Below are positions 5,942-8,118 of a stretch of 8,118 bases of DNA, piece after piece. This DNA is from UBA668 sp046076025 (lineage in GTDB: Bacteria > Actinomycetota > Acidimicrobiia > Acidimicrobiales > Ilumatobacteraceae), in contig JBJTRF010000050.1 of the NCBI GenBank assembly GCA_046076025.1, positions 1 through 8,118 on the forward strand, read 5' to 3'. The position numbers were made by a program, and so were the translations under genes. The notes below the pieces were generated by a model that saw only the letters and a program-made list of their open reading frames with translations, did not search any database and had not been told where the DNA came from. Position 1 is the stretch's first letter. Each line of letters starts with the position of its first letter.

Positions 5942-6787
5942 TCAGGCGGGTGCGGGCGCGAGCGGCTCGATGCGCCAGCCGGGGCACTCGTCGCGCAGCA
6001 GGTTGCGGACGCGTCCCCATTCGCTCTGGTCCATCGACAGGCCCCAGCGAGCCTTGATCGCCACCCAGTCGCCCAGGTACGTGCACCAGAACGTGCGCAG
6101 CGGCGGCATCCAGTTGCTCGGGTCGGCATCCGACTTCGACTGGTTCACGTTGTCGGTGACGGCCCGCAGGCTGCGCGGGTCGGTGAGGTCGTTGGCGAAT
6201 GCCCTCCGCCGTGCGCTGTCCCACGCCCAGGCGCCCGAGTCCCACGCCTCTTTCAAGGCGACGACGTGGTCGATGTCGACGTCGCTCGGGTCCGACCAGC
6301 GCCCGCCGTCGTAGGGGCTCAGCCAGTCACCGGCGACGACGGTGCAGCCGTAGGCATCAACCTGCGGGAACGACAGCGAGTCGCGGATGAGCACCGACTC
6401 GCGGGTGGTGCAGCCGTTGCGCGTGATCCAGTGGTCGAACAGGTCGCGGTCGTAGCCGGCACCCTGCTCGAGATCGATGGGGATGAGCGCCAGCACGTCG
6501 AGTGCCAGTGGCCGCTGGTCGACTGCGGTGGCGGGCGGTGCTGTCGTAGCCGGGACGGTGGTGGCGGGGGTCGACGATGCCGGCACCGTGGTGGCGCGGC
6601 CAGTGGTCGATGGCGACACCGCTGACGTCGACGTGACGGCGAGGTTCGTCGTGCCGGCGGCAGCGTTCGACGTCGTGACATCGGCGAGCGCTGCGGTGTC
6701 GTCGCCCGCGCTGTCGGGCTCGATGGTGCACTCGGCAGCAAGCCCGATTGCCGCCATTGCAACGAGTGCGCGCGCGGTTCGGCGCAT
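5942..6787 (-). CDS. Exported HNH nuclease (DUF1524/GmrSD-C-like family)
   Basis: This 281-residue protein looks like one of the small exported HNH endonucleases common in actinobacteria. It has an N-terminal signal peptide (MRRTAR, then hydrophobic to about residue 18) and a Thr/Ala/Pro linker (about 30-90, with TTVPA repeats). The nuclease domain (about 92-270) contains YDRDLFDHW, GCTTRESVLIRDS, WLSPYDGG, the core VDIDHVVALKEAWDSGA (Asp173-His174) and AVTDNVNQSKSDADPSNWMPP, which carries the Asn and the NxxKxD part of the fold. Cys126, Cys148, Cys235 and Cys268 could form disulfides outside the cell. Cys20 sits in LAAEC, where Glu at -1 does not fit a lipobox. The ATG at 6787 is chosen because AGGA lies 6 nt upstream and the signal peptide begins there; an in-frame ATG at 6802 is possible. 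The DNA target and purpose (nutrition, competition, wall-associated) are unknown. Confidence 0.88.
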   Translation of the reverse strand: MRRTARALVAMAAIGLAAECTIEPDSAGDDTAALADVTTSNAAAGTTNLAVTSTSAVSPSTTGRATTVPASSTPATTVPATTAPPATAVDQRPLALDVLALIPIDLEQGAGYDRDLFDHWITRNGCTTRESVLIRDSLSFPQVDAYGCTVVAGDWLSPYDGGRWSDPSDVDIDHVVALKEAWDSGAWAWDSARRRAFANDLTDPRSLRAVTDNVNQSKSDADPSNWMPPLRTFWCTYLGDWVAIKARWGLSMDQSEWGRVRNLLRDECPGWRIEPLAPAPA

Positions 6788-6793
6788 CGGATG

Positions 6794-6797
6794 TCCT
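6794..6797 (-). promoter_or_regulatory. Ribosome binding site deciding the HNH nuclease start
   Basis: AGGA on the minus strand lies 6 nt before the ATG at 6787. The alternative ATG at 6802 has no comparable site, so the shorter start is preferred. Confidence 0.55.
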
Positions 6798-6817
6798 GCC
6801 ATGCGGCGATGGTACCG

Positions 6818-6838
6818 ACGGCACGCCGACGGTGCCGT
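6818..6838. promoter_or_regulatory. Inverted repeat in the divergent HNH/deacetylase region
   Basis: ACGGCAC (6818-6824) and GTGCCGT (6832-6838) form a perfect 7-bp inverted repeat with a 7-nt spacer. Overlapping it, CCGACGG occurs twice at an 11-bp step (6815-6821 and 6826-6832), about one helical turn. The site is 31-51 nt upstream of the HNH start and about 70 nt upstream of the deacetylase start, within a 122-nt divergent gap. It may be an operator for a dimeric regulator. A second weak inverted repeat, TGTTGT/ACAACA (6858-6863 and 6877-6882), lies closer to the deacetylase gene. No firm promoter elements are visible. Confidence 0.3.
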
Positions 6839-6897
6839 GCTGTCACGCGAAACGGTGTGTTGTCCGTAAGGGCTGCACAACATCACTCGACATCACG

Positions 6898-6903
6898 AAA
6901 GGA
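6898..6903 (+). promoter_or_regulatory. Ribosome binding site of the deacetylase-like gene
   Basis: AAAGGA ends 6 nt before the ATG at 6910. It fixes that start and excludes the longer in-frame reading from 6748, which would run back through the divergent promoter region and into the HNH signal-peptide coding sequence. Confidence 0.75.
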
Positions 6904-6909
6904 ACAGAC

Positions 6910-7821
6910 ATGTCGAATCACAGCAAGCATCACACCACGGTGTTCTTCGCACCTGGCTACAACACCGAGCGGATCCGTCTCGAGACCGTCAACAAGGCCG
7001 TGCACATCGCGGCGAGTCTGCGGCACCGGCTGATCAGCGGCGTCATCATCAAGGTGCCCGAGGCCCTCACCGAGGACGAGGTGGCTGCGGTGCACGATCG
7101 CGACTACATCACGGCCGTCCGCGACGGCGAGCCCAGCGGGCTTGCCGGCTCGGGCATCGGCCGGTGGCACCCCGACATCTTCAAGTGCGTCACCCTGTCG
7201 AACGGTGGCGTGGTGGCTGCGGTGCTCGAGGCGATGCACACCGGTCGCAATGCCGGCTCCCTGTCGTCGGGGCTGCACCATGCCCGGGCTGGCTCGGGTG
7301 CCGGGTTCTGCACCTTCAAAGGCCTGGCGATCGCAGCACGACGTGTGGTCCAGGAGGGTGCGACCCGGGTGCTGATCATCGACTTCTACGCGCACTTCGG
7401 CGGCGGCACGGCCAGCATCATCGACGGCGATCCGGCGATCGAGCAGATTGACGTCTCGGTGGCGAACTACGACTCGTACCGGGGCGTGCCCAATGCCCGG
7501 GCCACCCTGGCCGAGCACGGCCGGTACCTCGAGACGATCGAGGAGTTTCTGGCGGCAGTTGCCGATCCGGGCTCGATCGATGTCGTGATCTACAACGCAG
7601 GCATGGATCCGCACCAGTTCTGCAGCACCGGCGGCCGCAGCGACATCACCACCGAGGTGCTGGCGGCCCGCGAGGAGGTGGTGTTCTCGTGGGCCCGTTC
7701 CCACGGACTGCCCGTGGCATGGGTGCTGGCCGGCGGCTACATGTCGGAGCGTCTCGACATGGACGGCATCGTCGACCTGCACCGGCTCACCATCGAGGCC
7801 TCGGCCCGTCACTCGGCCTGA
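6910..7821 (+). CDS. Histone deacetylase-superfamily protein with altered metal site
   Basis: This 303-residue protein has the arginase/deacetylase fold signatures in the usual order. They are AVHDRDYI (60-67), SSGLHHARAG with the tandem His123-His124, GAGFCTFKGLAIAAR (130-144), VLIIDFYAHFGGGT (154-167), VIYNAGMDPH (226-235) and VLAGGYM (272-278) with the catalytic-type Tyr277. Family members hydrolyse acetyl-lysine, acetylpolyamines or other amides using a metal held by Asp, His and Asp. By alignment with DLDLHHGDG of HDAC8, the first ligand Asp is Tyr160 here, the ligand His is kept (His162), the next His is Phe163 and the charge-relay Asp is Gly165. The second ligand, Asp233, is kept. The active site is therefore unusual, and the activity may be altered or lost. 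The protein is probably cytoplasmic, is transcribed alone, and is followed by a strong hairpin. Confidence 0.88.
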   Translation: MSNHSKHHTTVFFAPGYNTERIRLETVNKAVHIAASLRHRLISGVIIKVPEALTEDEVAAVHDRDYITAVRDGEPSGLAGSGIGRWHPDIFKCVTLSNGGVVAAVLEAMHTGRNAGSLSSGLHHARAGSGAGFCTFKGLAIAARRVVQEGATRVLIIDFYAHFGGGTASIIDGDPAIEQIDVSVANYDSYRGVPNARATLAEHGRYLETIEEFLAAVADPGSIDVVIYNAGMDPHQFCSTGGRSDITTEVLAAREEVVFSWARSHGLPVAWVLAGGYMSERLDMDGIVDLHRLTIEASARHSA

Positions 7822-7879
7822 CGGCCGGGTGACGTGCGAACGGCGGCATCCATGCACGGATGGGGCATCACGGTGCAGT

Positions 7880-7912
7880 GGCCGCAGCCGACGACACATG
7901 TCGGCTGCGGCC
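7880..7912. terminator. Strong 13-bp hairpin, likely bidirectional terminator
   Basis: A perfect 13-bp GC-rich stem (7880-7892 with 7900-7912) encloses a 7-nt loop GACACAT; G7893 and T7899 could add a wobble pair. It starts 58 nt after the deacetylase stop and lies between convergent genes, so it probably ends transcription from both sides. No T-tract follows on either strand, as is frequent for hairpin terminators in high-GC actinobacteria. A smaller stem, CATCC/GGATG (7847-7851 and 7858-7862), lies just before it. I see nothing else in the 180-nt gap from 7822 to 8001. Confidence 0.7.
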
Positions 7913-8001
7913 CAGCTGCGAGCGGCGCTCGAGCCGGAGCGGCCAGACGCTGCGAGCGCAGCGGTAGTTCACCTGGACCGGCGAGCGGCGTGAGCGCCCG
8001 C

Positions 8002-8118
8002 TCAGCAGGGGGGCTGGATGTCGTCGTCGCCGAAGTAGGCGGCGATTGCGAAGCCGCGCTCGTCGCGGATGCGGCGCAGCGCACGGTTGTAGATGCGCGA
8101 GACGGTCTCGCGGGCGAG
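8002..8118 (-). CDS. C-terminal end of an unidentified protein, possibly sigma-region-4-like
   Basis: Thirty-eight codons and a TGA stop (8004-8002) are visible; the rest lies beyond the right edge. The frame is open from the edge and shows the same strong G/C third-position preference as the neighbours. The stretch ARETVSRIYNRALRRIRDE resembles the recognition helix and following basic helix of sigma-70 region 4 or a related helix-turn-helix. It is followed by an acidic tail, AYFGDDDIQPPC. The similarity is by eye over about 20 residues, so the DNA-binding role is only a suggestion. The gene converges on the deacetylase-like gene and shares the hairpin at 7880-7912. Confidence 0.5.
   Translation of the reverse strand, partial: LARETVSRIYNRALRRIRDERGFAIAAYFGDDDIQPPC

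Noticed and set aside
6728..6787. Lipoprotein signal (lipobox) in the HNH nuclease
   Set aside because: The residue before Cys20 is Glu, whereas a lipobox needs Gly, Ala or Ser there. An ordinary signal peptide is more likely.
6883..7899. A 338-codon open frame on the minus strand opposite the deacetylase-like gene
   Set aside because: It is the complementary-phase shadow of a well-supported gene, with no family similarity and no ribosome binding site of note.
1..8118. A defence island, prophage or mobile element
   Set aside because: I see no integrase, transposase, terminal repeats, tRNA attachment site, toxin-antitoxin pair or change in base composition. The only nuclease besides xthA is exported, which does not fit an intracellular defence role.

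Overview
The window is high-GC throughout, with codons that strongly prefer G or C at the third position. It carries eight complete genes, two genes cut by the window edges, and only short intergenic gaps. The GC content, the Thr/Pro-rich linkers of two exported proteins, the C-terminal wall-sorting-type tail and the hydrolase fragment at the left edge (like the hydrolase half of actinobacterial phosphoribosyltransferase-hydrolase fusions) suggest an actinobacterium, perhaps of the class Acidimicrobiia. The taxonomy is inference; no marker gene is present.

Left part (1-3641). The 3' end of an alpha/beta hydrolase (+) converges on a minus-strand block. Read 5' to 3', that block is a SAM-dependent methyltransferase, an HSL-family (family IV) esterase, exodeoxyribonuclease III (xthA), and a surface protein with an LPEAG sorting-type tail. 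Methyltransferase and esterase are 43 nt apart. The esterase stop and the xthA start are separated by one base, so these two are very likely co-transcribed. The surface protein lies 127 nt further on and may have its own promoter.

Middle (3642-5902). A divergent intergenic region holds a clear 33-nt hairpin or imperfect palindrome. It leads rightwards into an ARPP-1/DUF6569-type protein of unknown function and, 46 nt later, a protein built from seven TPR-like units of exactly 42 residues. These two may form an operon.

Right part (5903-8118). A minus-strand exported HNH nuclease converges on the TPR gene. It is divergent from a plus-strand histone-deacetylase-superfamily protein in which one of the three canonical zinc ligands (Asp) reads as Tyr. 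A perfect 13-bp hairpin follows that gene. The right edge holds the last 38 residues of a minus-strand protein, possibly a sigma-region-4-like DNA-binding protein.

I found no tRNA, rRNA, insertion sequence, integrase, CRISPR array, toxin-antitoxin pair or recognised defence system. The genes look mostly like ordinary chromosomal content. The points most worth a second look are the altered deacetylase active site, the ARPP-1/TPR pair and the 3697-3729 hairpin.
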